The notes beneath the pieces were generated by a model. The model was given only the letters and a program-made list of their open reading frames with translations, was not told the DNA's origin and ran no database searches. This document shows, in pieces, positions 46,600-55,888 of a stretch of DNA of 64,000 nucleotides. The position numbers and the translations under genes were made by a program. Each line of letters starts with the position of its first letter. Position 1 is the stretch's first letter. Origin of the DNA: Streptomyces tuirus (GTDB lineage: Bacteria; Actinomycetota; Actinomycetes; Streptomycetales; Streptomycetaceae); assembly GCA_018195615.1 (NCBI GenBank), contig JAGTPG010000001.1, positions 744,001-808,000 on the forward strand. Direction: 5' to 3'.

Positions 46600-48745
46600 G
46601 TGATGGCCGAAGACCGGGTGCTGCGGGTGCGGTCCCTCCTCGACTCCGTGCGGGCCGAGGGGCGGACCGCGCTGACCGCGCCCGAAGGCAAGGTGATCGC
46701 CGACGCGTACGGGATCGCCGTACCGGGCGAGGAGCTGGCCACCGACGTCGACGAGGCCGTGGCGTTCGCTGCGCGCTTCGGCGGACCCGTCGTCATGAAG
46801 ATCGTCTCGCCGGACATCCTGCACAAGACCGACGCGGGCGGGGTGATCGTCGGCGTCGAGGGCGCCGCCGACGTCCGGGCCGCGTTCCACACCATCGTCG
46901 ACAACGCGCGGGCGTACGACGCGAAGGCCCGCATCTCGGGTGTGCAGGTGCAGGAGCTGCTGCCGAAGGGGCAGGAGGTCATCGTCGGGGCGGTCACGGA
47001 CCCGACGTTCGGGAAGGTGGTCGCGTTCGGGCTCGGCGGGGTGCTCGTCGAGGTGCTGAAGGACGTCACCTTCCGGCTCGCTCCGGTGGACGCGGACGAG
47101 GCACTGTCGATGCTGGACTCGATCCGGTCGGCGGAGATCCTGCGCGGGGTGCGCGGCCAGGCGGGCGTGGACCGGTGGGCCGTCGCCGAGCAGATCCGCC
47201 GGGTGTCGGAACTCGTCGCGGACTTCCCGGAGATCGCCGAGGTGGACCTCAACCCGGTGATCGCGACGGCGGAGGGGGCCGTCGCGGCCGACATCCGGGT
47301 GATCCTCGCTGAGTCGCAGCCCGCGCCGCGCCGGAAGTACTCGAGGGACGAGATCCTCACGTCGATGCGCCGGCTGATGCAGCCGAGTTCGGTGGCCGTC
47401 ATCGGCGCCTCCAACGAGCAGGGCAAGATCGGCAATTCCGTGATGCGCAACCTCGTCGACGGGGGCTTCGCGGGCGACATCCACCCGGTGAACCCCAGGG
47501 CCGATGACATTCTGGGCCGCAAGGCGTACAAGAGTGTCACCGACGTGCCCGGTGAGGTGGATGTGGCGGTCTTCGCGATCCCCGCCAAGTTCGTGGCCTC
47601 GGCCCTGGAGGAGGTGGGACGCAAGAAGATCCCGAACGCCGTGCTCATCCCCTCGGGGTTCGCGGAGACCGGCGAGCACGAACTCCAGGCGGAGATCGTG
47701 GCGATCGCCGAGCGGTACGGCGTACGGCTGCTGGGGCCGAACATCTACGGCTACTACTCGACCTGGCAGGACCTGTGCGCCACGTTCTGCACGCCGTACG
47801 ACGTCAAGGGCGGGGTGGCGCTCACCTCGCAGTCGGGTGGCATCGGGATGGCCATCCTGGGCTTCGCGCGCACCACCAAGACGGGCGTGTCGGCGATCGT
47901 CGGGCTCGGCAACAAGTCGGACCTCGACGAGGACGACCTGCTGACCTGGTTCGGCGAGGACCCGAACACGCAGTGCATCGCGATGCACCTGGAGGACCTC
48001 AAGGACGGGCGCGCCTTCGTGGAGGCCGCGCGGGCGACCGTGCCGAAGAAGCCGGTGGTCGTGCTGAAGGCGGGCCGTACGGCGGCGGGCGCGCGGGCGG
48101 CCGGTTCGCACACCGGTGCCCTGGCGGGCGACGACGCCGTGTACGACGACATCCTCCGGCAGGCCGGGGTCATCCGGGCACCGGGCCTGAACGACATGCT
48201 GGAGTACGCGCGCGCGTTGCCCGTGCTGCCCGCTCCCCAGGGTGACAACGTCGTGATCATCACGGGCGCCGGCGGCAGCGGGGTGCTGCTGTCGGACGCG
48301 GTGACGGACAACGGCCTGTCCCTGATGGAGATCCCGCCCGACCTGGACGCGGCGTTCCGGAAGTTCATCCCGCCCTTCGGGGCGGCAGGCAACCCGGTGG
48401 ACATCACCGGGGGCGAGCCGCCGTCGACGTACGAGGCGACGATCCGGCTGGGGCTGGAGGACCCGCGCATCCACGCGCTCGTCCTCGGCTACTGGCACAC
48501 CATCGTCACCCCTCCCATGGTCTTCGCGGAGCTCACCGCGCGCGTGGTGGCCGAGTTCCGGGAGCGGGGATCGAGAAGCCCGTCGTGGCGTCGCTCGCCG
48601 GGGACGTGGAGGTCGAGGAGGCCTGCCAGTACCTCTTCGAGCGAGGAGTCGTGGCGTACCCGTACACGACGGAGAAGCCGGTGGCCGTGCTCGGCGCGAA
48701 GTACCGCTGGGCGCGGGAGGCGGGGCTGCTGGGGGCGGTACATGA
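46600..48745 (+). CDS. NDP-forming acyl-CoA synthetase (fused ATP-grasp and CoA-binding domains)
   Basis: About 715 residues from GTG 46600 or ATG 46603, directly after frc. Residues 1-240 are an ATP-grasp domain (VMKIVSPDILHKTDAGGVIV, DLNPVIATAEGAVAADIRVI). About 265 on is a CoA-binding domain (SVAVIGASNEQGKIGNSVMR) and a ligase domain with the phosphohistidine (GSHTGALAGDD). Missing bases near 48567-48570 and 48731-48735 interrupt the C-terminus. It converts an acid and CoA to the thioester with ATP; in this operon oxalate or formate activation is possible. Confidence 0.8.
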
Positions 48746-48758
48746 GGTGAGGCAGCGG

Positions 48759-48791
48759 GGGGCCGGCCGACGGTGCGCGTCGGCCGGCCCC
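48759..48791 (+). terminator. hairpin between the acyl-CoA synthetase and the carrier gene
   Basis: GGGGCCGGCCGAC (48759-48771) and GTCGGCCGGCCCC (48779-48791) form a perfect 13-bp stem, 7-nt loop. It ends the upstream operon or attenuates into the OxlT-like gene. Confidence 0.6.
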
Positions 48792-48867
48792 GGGACCCGC
48801 ACGCGCACGAAAGGCATGGGACAGGGGGCGCTGGCCAGATCTTTCGACGCAAGGGGTGCGACACGAC

Positions 48868-50256
48868 ATGACAACGACCGATCTGCCCACCACGGTTCCC
48901 TACCGGGAGGTCACCGACGCGAACGGACGCGTCTACCGCCTCGGTGAGACCGACATCGACATCATGGGGCGCAAGCGCAAGTGGATGGTGATCCTGCCCT
49001 GGATCGGCATGATGGGCATCTCCTCCGCCGAGTACGCGTTCGCGTCCGCCGAGGAGACCCTGCACACGGCGCACAGCTGGAACAGCATGCACATCTTCTG
49101 GATGATGACCGTGTGGGTCTTCTTCCAGGCCGCGGTGGCCTTCCCCGCGGGCAAGCTGCGTGAGAGCGGAAAACTTCCGGCCCGCTGGGCGATGATGCTC
49201 GGCGCGACCGGCACCCTGCTGGGCTACCTGTCGCTGGCCTTCGCACCGCACGTCGTCTTCGCCTACATCGGCTTCAGCATGTTCAGCGGCATGGGCGCGG
49301 GCATGGTGTACGCCACCTGCGTCAACATGGTGGGCAAGTGGTACCCGGAGCGGAAGGGCGGCAAGACCGGCTTCGTCAACGGCGGTTTCGCCTATGGCTC
49401 GGTGCCCTTCGTCTTCCTCTTCAACGGCTACATGGACCTCACCAACTTCCGCTGGGTGCTGGTCTCGGTGGGTGTGTTCCTGGCCGGGATCGTCGCGTTC
49501 TCCGGCTACTTCTTCAAGGACCCGCCGAAGAACTGGTGGCCCGCCGACATCGACCCGCTCAACCCGCCGAAGGACCCGCGCGCGGCCCGCTCGATGCGCA
49601 TGAACCCGCCGGCGGTGCGCCAGTACTCCCCCAGGGAGGCCTGGAAGACCGGACGGGTGGCCCTGATGTGGTTCTGTCTGGCCTGTACGTCCGGTGTGAA
49701 CATCTTCGGCATCGCCTTCCAGGTGGAGATCGGCGAGGAGGCCGGGTTCGCGGGCGGGATCGTCGCCACGGCCATGTCCCTGAAGGCGATCGTCAACGGA
49801 ACCGGCCGCGGTGTCATCGGCTGGCTCTCCGACCTGTACGGCCGCAAGCGGTGCCTGCTCGTGGTGTGCGTCATCCTGGGCCTGTCCCAGTACGGCATCC
49901 TCTGGTCGGCGAACGCCGAGAACCTTCCGATGTTCCTGGTCTTCTCCTCGATCTCCGGCTTCGGCGGCGGCGCCATCTTCCCGATGTTCGCCGCGCTCAC
50001 CGCCGACTACTTCGGTGAGAACAACAACGCGTCCAACTACGGCATGGTCTACAGCGCCAAGCTCGTCTCCGGTCTGGGCGCCGGCATGGGTGCCGTGGTC
50101 GTCGGCGCCTGGGGGCACTCCGGTGCCTTCGTCCTGGCCGGTTCCATCTCCCTCTTCGCCGGGTGTGTGGCCCTGTTCCTCACCCCGCCGGGACGCGACA
50201 AGCAGACGCGCCGCATCGCGCCCAACCCGCAACCGCTCGGCGAGGACACGACCTGA
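48868..50256 (+). CDS. OFA-family (oxalate:formate antiporter-like) MFS transporter
   Basis: A 462-residue, 12-span protein from ATG 48868. RKRKWMVILPWIGMMGISSA, LGYLSLAFAPHVVFAYIGFS and GMGAGMVYATCVNMVGKWYP are typical of the OFA family; the central loop (KNWWPADIDPLNPPKDPRAA) is also characteristic. It follows oxalate-metabolising genes, so it most likely brings in oxalate, perhaps in exchange for formate. No key residues of OxlT were checked individually. Confidence 0.85.
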   Translation: MTTTDLPTTVPYREVTDANGRVYRLGETDIDIMGRKRKWMVILPWIGMMGISSAEYAFASAEETLHTAHSWNSMHIFWMMTVWVFFQAAVAFPAGKLRESGKLPARWAMMLGATGTLLGYLSLAFAPHVVFAYIGFSMFSGMGAGMVYATCVNMVGKWYPERKGGKTGFVNGGFAYGSVPFVFLFNGYMDLTNFRWVLVSVGVFLAGIVAFSGYFFKDPPKNWWPADIDPLNPPKDPRAARSMRMNPPAVRQYSPREAWKTGRVALMWFCLACTSGVNIFGIAFQVEIGEEAGFAGGIVATAMSLKAIVNGTGRGVIGWLSDLYGRKRCLLVVCVILGLSQYGILWSANAENLPMFLVFSSISGFGGGAIFPMFAALTADYFGENNNASNYGMVYSAKLVSGLGAGMGAVVVGAWGHSGAFVLAGSISLFAGCVALFLTPPGRDKQTRRIAPNPQPLGEDTT

Positions 50257-50360
50257 CATGACGGCGGATACGCCGGGAGCGAGCAGCCCGTTCACACCGT
50301 CCGCCGCCGCGCACCGTCCCCACCCCTGTACGACCGACTCCGTGGGCTGACCGTCCCACC

Positions 50361-50402
50361 CGTGAGGAGGCCCCTCCCCGGCCGGGGAGGGGCCTCCTCA
50401 CG
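50361..50402. terminator. 42-bp perfect palindrome, bidirectional terminator
   Basis: 50361-50402 reads the same on both strands with no mismatch (arms of 21 bp). It lies in the convergent gap between the transporter (stop 50256) and the leftward Tat-exported isomerase (stop 50415), an obvious shared terminator. Confidence 0.8.
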
Positions 50403-50414
50403 CTCGTACGGCCG

Positions 50415-51473
50415 TCAGCACTTCTCGCGCAGCGAGTGCAGGTGCGCGCTGGAGCGGCGCGCGAAGGTGAAGGACTCGGTCGGGTTGTCGTGCTCGGCCT
50501 GCCAGTGGTGGGCCATGCGATGTCCGCGCAGCCGGGTCACGGCGGAGATGAACCGCTGGTAGTCGATGTCGCCGTCGCCGACATCGGTCATGCGGTAGCC
50601 GTACGGGTTCGACGGGTCGCTCTCCCCGTCCTTCACATGGAAGAGGGGGTAGCGGTCGGGCCGCTTGAGGACGTAGTTCAGCGGCTCGAACGGGGCCGGT
50701 GTGCCGTCGGGCCGCTTGGAGAACCGGAACTGGCCGACGTACGCCCAGTAGATGTCCATCTCCAGGTAGACGAGGTCGGGGTCGGTCTCCTTGAGTAGGA
50801 CGTCGTAGAGGCGGACCTTGGGATTGTCGGTGGCGAAGGAGAACTCCTCGGAGTGGTTGTGCTGGTAGAACTTCATGCCCCGGGCCTTCGCGGCCGCACC
50901 GTATGTGTTGAAGTCCTCGGCGGCGCGCTTCCAGGCGTCGACGGTAGAGCCGTAGCGGAACGGGCCGGCGGCCGTGCCGATGTGCTTGAGGCCGAGGGCC
51001 TGTGCGTCGTCGAGGACCTTGGTGAGGTTCTGGGCGAAGGTGTAGGCGTTCGGGTCGTCGGAGTAGTAGCCGACGTGGCTGCCGATGGGGTTCAGGCCGT
51101 GGTTGCGGGCCAGCCGCTTGAGCTGGGCGAGCGTGATGGGGCCCGCCGAGCCCTGGGTGTAGCCGGCGAACTCGACCTCGTCGTAGCCGTACTTCTCCAG
51201 TTCGGCGAAGACGGGGCCGAAGCCGAGGGTGGAGACCTTGTCGCGCAGGCTGTAGAGCTGGATGCCGAGGCGGCCGGGCGGCAGGACGGGTCGGCCGCGG
51301 CCCTTGGTCCCGGAGGCCGTGCCCGTGGCGGCTGTCGCGTTGCCGGTGGCTGCGGTCGCCGGGGCGGCGGCACCGAGCAGGGCGGCGGCGGTGGCGCCTG
51401 CGGCCACGCCGAGCATGCCTCGTCTGCTGAGGCGGTGGCTGAGCTCGGGGTCGGGCTGGGAGAAGCGGCTCAT
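50415..51473 (-). CDS. Tat-exported sugar-phosphate isomerase/epimerase (TIM barrel)
   Basis: A 352-residue protein from ATG 51473 after GAGGAG. The N-terminus has a twin-arginine signal (LSRRGMLGVAAGATAAALLG) before GRLGIQLYSLRDKVSTLGFG, the xylose-isomerase-like barrel. Likely metal ligands are in KFYQHNHSEEF, LVYLEMDIYWAYV, PLFHVKDGESDP and WQAEHDNPTE. It is the last gene reading leftward from the ebo-type operon, 80 bp after it, and its partners suggest a role on a sugar-like metabolite outside the cytoplasm. Confidence 0.85.
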   Translation of the reverse strand: MSRFSQPDPELSHRLSRRGMLGVAAGATAAALLGAAAPATAATGNATAATGTASGTKGRGRPVLPPGRLGIQLYSLRDKVSTLGFGPVFAELEKYGYDEVEFAGYTQGSAGPITLAQLKRLARNHGLNPIGSHVGYYSDDPNAYTFAQNLTKVLDDAQALGLKHIGTAAGPFRYGSTVDAWKRAAEDFNTYGAAAKARGMKFYQHNHSEEFSFATDNPKVRLYDVLLKETDPDLVYLEMDIYWAYVGQFRFSKRPDGTPAPFEPLNYVLKRPDRYPLFHVKDGESDPSNPYGYRMTDVGDGDIDYQRFISAVTRLRGHRMAHHWQAEHDNPTESFTFARRSSAHLHSLREKC

Positions 51474-51553
51474 GCGGGGAACTCCTCGTGATGGCGGGGC
51501 GTTGTCAGTGGTGAGTGCTTCACTTGTGACCAGTCGGGACCGAGGGTGTTTCC

Positions 51554-52966
51554 TCAGGCGAGACCGGCGAGTCGGAGCAGCAGTGACTTCACATCGGTGG
51601 CCGCGACGCGGTCGCCGATAGCGCGGGGGGTGGAGCAGATGAGGAGCGGACCGTCGTCGTCGCTCGCCGGGAGGCGGCCGTGGCTGCCGCGAATAGGTGA
51701 GGGGTCCAGGGGCACGACCGCCATGCGGTAGCGCATGCCGAGTTTCTTGCGTGCCAGCGCGGTGGCCGCCTTGACCTTGACGTAGGGGTCGAGGAGGTCC
51801 ATGAAGAGCTCGACGGGGTCGTAGCCGGGTTTGCGGTGGATCTCGACGAGCTGCGCGAAGTCGGGCGCGCGGGCGTCGTCGAGCCAGTAGTAGTACGTGA
51901 ACCAGGCGTCGGGTTCCGCCACGGCGACCAGTTCGCCGGCGCGCGGGTGGTCGAGGTGGTGGGTCTTCTTGCCCTCGTCGTCGAGGAGTTGACCGAGGCC
52001 GGGCAGGCCGTCGAGGGCGGCCCGGGTGGCGTCGAGGTCCTCGGGGCGGCGCACGTAGACATGGGCGATCTGGTGGTCGGCGACCGCGAAAGCGCGGGAC
52101 GCCATGGGGTCGAGGTACTCCATGCCGTCCTGGGTGTGCACTTCGAGCAGGCCGGCGCGGCGCAGTGCGCGGTTGATGTCGACGGGCCGGTTCACGCGGG
52201 TGATGCCGTACTCGGACAGCGCGACGACCGTGCGGCCCTCTGCGCGGGCGTCGTCCAGCAGCGGGGCCAGGGCGGCGTCCAGGTCGGCCGCCGCCTTCAG
52301 GGAGCGCGGGTCGTCGGGGCCGAAGCGCTGCAGGTCGTAGTCGAGGTGAGGGAGGTAGCAGAGCGTCAGGTCGGGGTGGCGGGTGCGGATGATGTGGCGG
52401 GTCGCGTCGATGATCCACCGGCTGGAGACGAGGTCCGCTCCGGGGCCCCAGAAGTGGAACAGGGGGAACGTGCCGAGTTCTTCGGTGAGTTCGTCGTGCA
52501 GCGCGGCCGGCCTGGTGTAGCAGTCGGGTTCTTTCCGGCCGTCGGCGTAGTAGATCGGACGGGGGGTGACGGTGAAGTCGGTGTCGGCGCCCATGGCGTA
52601 CCACCAGCAGATGTTCGCGACGGTGTAGCCGGGGTGGGCGCGGCGGGCGGCGTCCCAGAGCTTGTCGCCGGCCACGAGCCCGTTGTGCTGGCGCCACAGG
52701 AGGACGTCGCCGAGTTCGCGGAAGTACCAGCCGTTGCCGACGATGCCGTGCTCGGAGGGCATGGTGCCGGTGAGGAACGTGGACTGGGCGGCGCAGGTGA
52801 CGGCGGGCAGCACGGTGCCCAGCGGGGCGCGGGAGCCGGACCGGCCGAGCGCCTTGAGGTGGGGCATGTGGTCGAGGAGACGGGGGGTGAGGCCGACGAC
52901 GTCGAGGACCAGCAGGGGGGTGGGGCCGCCGTCGGTCGCCAGGGGCGGGTGCTGCTGGGTGCTCAT
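51554..52966 (-). CDS. alkaline-phosphatase-superfamily nucleotide pyrophosphatase/phosphodiesterase (EboF-like)
   Basis: A 470-residue protein; ATG 52966 overlaps the EboE stop. Metal-ligand segments follow the NPP pattern: LLVLDVVGLTPRLL, nucleophile Thr in LPAVTCAAQSTFLTGTMPSE, LCYLPHLDYDLQRFG, and VVALSEYGITRV with AVADHQIAHVY. No signal peptide. Ebo clusters commonly end with such a protein. The substrate may be a phospho- or nucleotide-diester intermediate. Confidence 0.8.
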   Translation of the reverse strand: MSTQQHPPLATDGGPTPLLVLDVVGLTPRLLDHMPHLKALGRSGSRAPLGTVLPAVTCAAQSTFLTGTMPSEHGIVGNGWYFRELGDVLLWRQHNGLVAGDKLWDAARRAHPGYTVANICWWYAMGADTDFTVTPRPIYYADGRKEPDCYTRPAALHDELTEELGTFPLFHFWGPGADLVSSRWIIDATRHIIRTRHPDLTLCYLPHLDYDLQRFGPDDPRSLKAAADLDAALAPLLDDARAEGRTVVALSEYGITRVNRPVDINRALRRAGLLEVHTQDGMEYLDPMASRAFAVADHQIAHVYVRRPEDLDATRAALDGLPGLGQLLDDEGKKTHHLDHPRAGELVAVAEPDAWFTYYYWLDDARAPDFAQLVEIHRKPGYDPVELFMDLLDPYVKVKAATALARKKLGMRYRMAVVPLDPSPIRGSHGRLPASDDDGPLLICSTPRAIGDRVAATDVKSLLLRLAGLA

Positions 52967-54132
52967 GGCAGCTCCTTCAGGCCGAGGTCCGTCAACAGGT
53001 CGCGGGCGAGAGCGAGTTCGGCGGCGATGCCTTCCGCGAGCTGGGCGCGGCCGCGGGGGCGGAGCTCGGGTGGGAGGGCCTGCCAGGTGTAGGTCTCGAC
53101 CTCCAGGTGGCGGGTTTGCGGGACCGGGCCGCCGACGAGCCGGGCCAGTGTGGTCTTCAGGACCGGGAGTGTGGAGGTGAGAGGTGCGGCGGGCGCCGCG
53201 TGCAGGGGGACGTGGAAGTGGGCGCGCCAGGGCGAGGCGTCCGGCAGGGCGTGGCCCGCGAGGGCCTCGTCGAGGTCGTCGGTGGCGCGCAGGCCTGCGG
53301 CGGTGGAGGTGCGGGTCTGGTGGAGGAAGCGGGGTTCGGCGAAGGCTGCGAGGGCCTCGCGGACCTCGGGCAGATGGGGGTGTTCGGCGTGCAGGGCGGC
53401 GGAGAGCTGGGATTTGACCACGGGGACGCGGGCCTCGTTGAGAGCGTCCAGGGCGGTGTGCGGGTCTTCGAAGGAGGTTGCGAGGTGGCAGGTGTCGACA
53501 CAGATGCCGATGCGGTCGTGGGCGATCGCGGTGAGCGGGGCGATGGCGTCGCGGGTGGTCTCGACGACGCAACCGGGTTCCGGTTCCAGTCCGACGCGGA
53601 CGGAGCGGCCGGTCAGCTCCTCGATGGCGTCGAGGCGTTCGGCGAGAGTGCGCAGAGCGGTGCGGGCGGTCTCCGCGCGCTCGTCGTCGTACGCGGTGCG
53701 CCAGGCGAGGGGCAGGGTGGAGATGGTGCCGTCGGTGACGTCGTCGGGGAGGAGCCCGGCGAGGACGCGGGCCAGGGCGGTGGTGTGGTCGAGACGTTCC
53801 GGGTCGGCCCAGTCGGGCTTGTAGACGCGGTACTTGACCTCCTCGGCGCCGAAGCCCTCATAGGGGAAGCCGTTGAGGGTGACGACCTCGAGGCCGCGCC
53901 GGTCGAGTTCGCCGCGCAGGGCGCGCAGCGCGGACGGGTCGGTGTCGAGGGTGTGGGCGGCGTCCTTGGCGAGCCACAGCCCGATGCCGAGCCGGTCCCG
54001 GCCCAGGCGGCGGCGCACCGGCTCGCAGTGGTCGCGGAGCTGGGCGAGCACGCCGTCGAGGGTTTCGGCGGGGTGGACGTTGGTGCAGTACGCGAGGTGG
54101 ACGGTGGAGCCGTCGGGGTGGCGAAAGCGCAT
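52963..54132 (-). CDS. eboE: metabolite traffic protein EboE
   Basis: A 389-residue TIM-barrel protein from ATG 54132, three bases after the TatD gene. HLAYCTNVHPAETLDGVLAQ is the start expected for EboE, and SVRVGLEPEPGCVVET, IGICVDTCHLATSFEDP and VVKSQLSAALHAEHPHLPEV give the barrel-bottom ligands. EboE is known from cyanobacterial and pseudomonad ebo operons, where the products are needed for exporting secondary metabolites. The operon setting here is complete enough to support the name. Confidence 0.85.
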   Translation of the reverse strand: MRFRHPDGSTVHLAYCTNVHPAETLDGVLAQLRDHCEPVRRRLGRDRLGIGLWLAKDAAHTLDTDPSALRALRGELDRRGLEVVTLNGFPYEGFGAEEVKYRVYKPDWADPERLDHTTALARVLAGLLPDDVTDGTISTLPLAWRTAYDDERAETARTALRTLAERLDAIEELTGRSVRVGLEPEPGCVVETTRDAIAPLTAIAHDRIGICVDTCHLATSFEDPHTALDALNEARVPVVKSQLSAALHAEHPHLPEVREALAAFAEPRFLHQTRTSTAAGLRATDDLDEALAGHALPDASPWRAHFHVPLHAAPAAPLTSTLPVLKTTLARLVGGPVPQTRHLEVETYTWQALPPELRPRGRAQLAEGIAAELALARDLLTDLGLKELP

Positions 54133-54135
54133 GGG

Positions 54136-55047
54136 TCACGCCTCCGTGGCGGGGACGCGGGCCGGCGCGGCGGGGCCGGTTTCCGGCTCGCGCGGGTCCT
54201 TGGGCACGCCGCGCAGGATCGAGTTGCCCTCGTGGGTGGCCTGTGTGCCGGTGACATCGAGGCTCAGCCGGCCACTGAGCCTGTAGAAGGCGACGGGGTT
54301 GCGCCACAGCACCTGGTCGACGTCGTCCTCGCCGAAGCCCTCGGCCAGCATCAGGTCGCCGACCTTGCGGGTCTTGAGGGGGTCGCTCTTGCCCCAGTCG
54401 GCAGCGGAGTTCACCAGGACCTGCTCGGTGCCGTAGGCGCGCAGGATCGCGACCATCCGCTCCTCGTCCATCTTGGTGTCCGGATAGACGGAGAAGCCCA
54501 GCCAGCAGCCGCTGTCCTTGGCTTCCTTGACGGTGGTCTCGTTGAGGTGGTCGACCAGGACGCGTTCCGGGGGCAGTGCGGACTCGCGGACGACGTCGAG
54601 GGTGCGGCGCAGGCCGGCGAGCTTGTCGCGGTGCGGGGTGTGCACGAGGGCGGGCAGGCCGTGGTCGGCGGCGAGCTGGAGCTGGGCGGCGAGGGCGGTG
54701 TCCTCGGCGGGCGTCATCGAGTCGTAGCCGACCTCGCCGACGGCCACGACGTTGTCCTTGACGAGATACCGGGGCAGTTCGTCGAGGACGGGCACGCAGC
54801 GCGGGTCGTTCGCCTCCTTGGGGTTGAGGGCGATGGTGCAGTGGTGGGCGATGCCGTACTGGGCGGCGCGGAAGGGCTCCCAGCCGAGGAGCGAGTCGAA
54901 GTAGTCACGGAAGGAGGCGGGCGAGGTCCGGGGCTGCCCGAGCCAGAAGGACGGCTCGACGACGGCACGCACACCGGCGGCGTACATGGCCTCGTAGTCG
55001 TCGGTGGTCCGGGACGTCATGTGGATGTGGGGGTCGAAGATGCGCAT
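54136..55047 (-). CDS. TatD-family metal-dependent hydrolase (EboB-like)
   Basis: A 303-residue protein; TGATG overlap with the EboA stop fixes ATG 55047. MRIFDPHIHMTSRTTDDYEA carries HxH, VVAVGEVGYDSMTPAED the Glu, LPALVHTPHRDKLAG and RVLVDHLNETTVKEA two His, and LVNSAADWGKSDPLK the Asp of the amidohydrolase metal centre. In ebo clusters, EboB is a TatD relative. Its substrate is unknown. Confidence 0.85.
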   Translation of the reverse strand: MRIFDPHIHMTSRTTDDYEAMYAAGVRAVVEPSFWLGQPRTSPASFRDYFDSLLGWEPFRAAQYGIAHHCTIALNPKEANDPRCVPVLDELPRYLVKDNVVAVGEVGYDSMTPAEDTALAAQLQLAADHGLPALVHTPHRDKLAGLRRTLDVVRESALPPERVLVDHLNETTVKEAKDSGCWLGFSVYPDTKMDEERMVAILRAYGTEQVLVNSAADWGKSDPLKTRKVGDLMLAEGFGEDDVDQVLWRNPVAFYRLSGRLSLDVTGTQATHEGNSILRGVPKDPREPETGPAAPARVPATEA

Positions 55048-55888
55048 CAGGACTCCTTGCCGTGGGGGTGGTCCGTGCCGGGGGCCGGTGTCACGGACTC
55101 GGTCAGGTCCAGGACGCGGTACAGGTCCTCGGGACGGTGCGGCCGGCGGCGGTGCGCTCGGTGGCGTAGTCGCCCAGCATCCGGGCGAGTTCGCCGTCGC
55201 CGCGGGCACGCCGCGGCAGATCCGCCACGTGGTCGACGGGCACGCCGGTGAAGAGGCACTTCAGCACGGCGTGGCGCCAGTCGTGGGGATCAAGGTGCCG
55301 GGCGGCGTACGGGCCGACGGCGGCGGTGAGGAGCCGGGTGTCGTTGGTGCGCAGGGCGTCCTCGACCAGCGGGAGGGCGCCGGGGCCCGACACCAGGTGG
55401 TGCAGTGCGTGCAGGACGGCGCGGCGCTCGTCGGCGGTGCCCTGGAAGTACACCCGGGTCAGGGCGTCGGTGCCGGCGCGGGCCGCGTCGAGGATGAGGA
55501 CGCGCGCGGCGTCGGCGTACACGGCACCGCAGCGGCGACCCGCCTCGGCCAGACGCAGTTCCCACACGGAGATGGGGCCGTGGACGCCGGGGTGGGCGGC
55601 GGCCTCGTCGAGGGCGTGCTCGAGCCAGGTGAGAGCGGCGGGGTCGAGGTGAGCGGTGAGGTGGCGGCGGACGTCGTCGAGCGAGGAGGTGGGGGCGGTG
55701 CCGGAGGGGGATTGGCCGGTGTGGGTGCCGTGGGTGCTGTGGGTGCTGTGGGTGTCCTCGGCGGCCCGGGAGCCGGTGTGCGCATGGTCCTGGGCGTCCT
55801 GTGCGGGGGCGTTCCCGCGGTCCTGGTCGTCGTGGGTGCCCTGCGTGCTGTCGGTTCTCGCCGCCGGCGTGGTGCGGGAGTGGGTCAT
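55047..55888 (-). CDS. eboA: EboA-domain protein (frame restored)
   Basis: A 280-residue protein from ATG 55888 (ATGA overlap). The first ~75 residues are low-complexity, rich in His/Thr. The EboA domain follows: WLEHALDEAAAHPGVHGPIS, EAGRRCGAVYADAARVLILD, VYFQGTADERRAVLHALHHL, ALRTNDTRLLTAAVGPYAAR, then KCLFTGVPVDHVADLPRRAR. One C is missing near 55130-55133; with it the tail is TVPEDLYRVLDLTESVTPAP. EboA is the founding, function-unknown member of the ebo clusters. Confidence 0.8.

Noticed and set aside
46576..50295. 1239-codon leftward ORF antisense to the acyl-CoA synthetase and carrier
   Set aside because: Low-complexity His/Asp/Arg/Gly composition with no motif; it lies opposite two well-supported genes.
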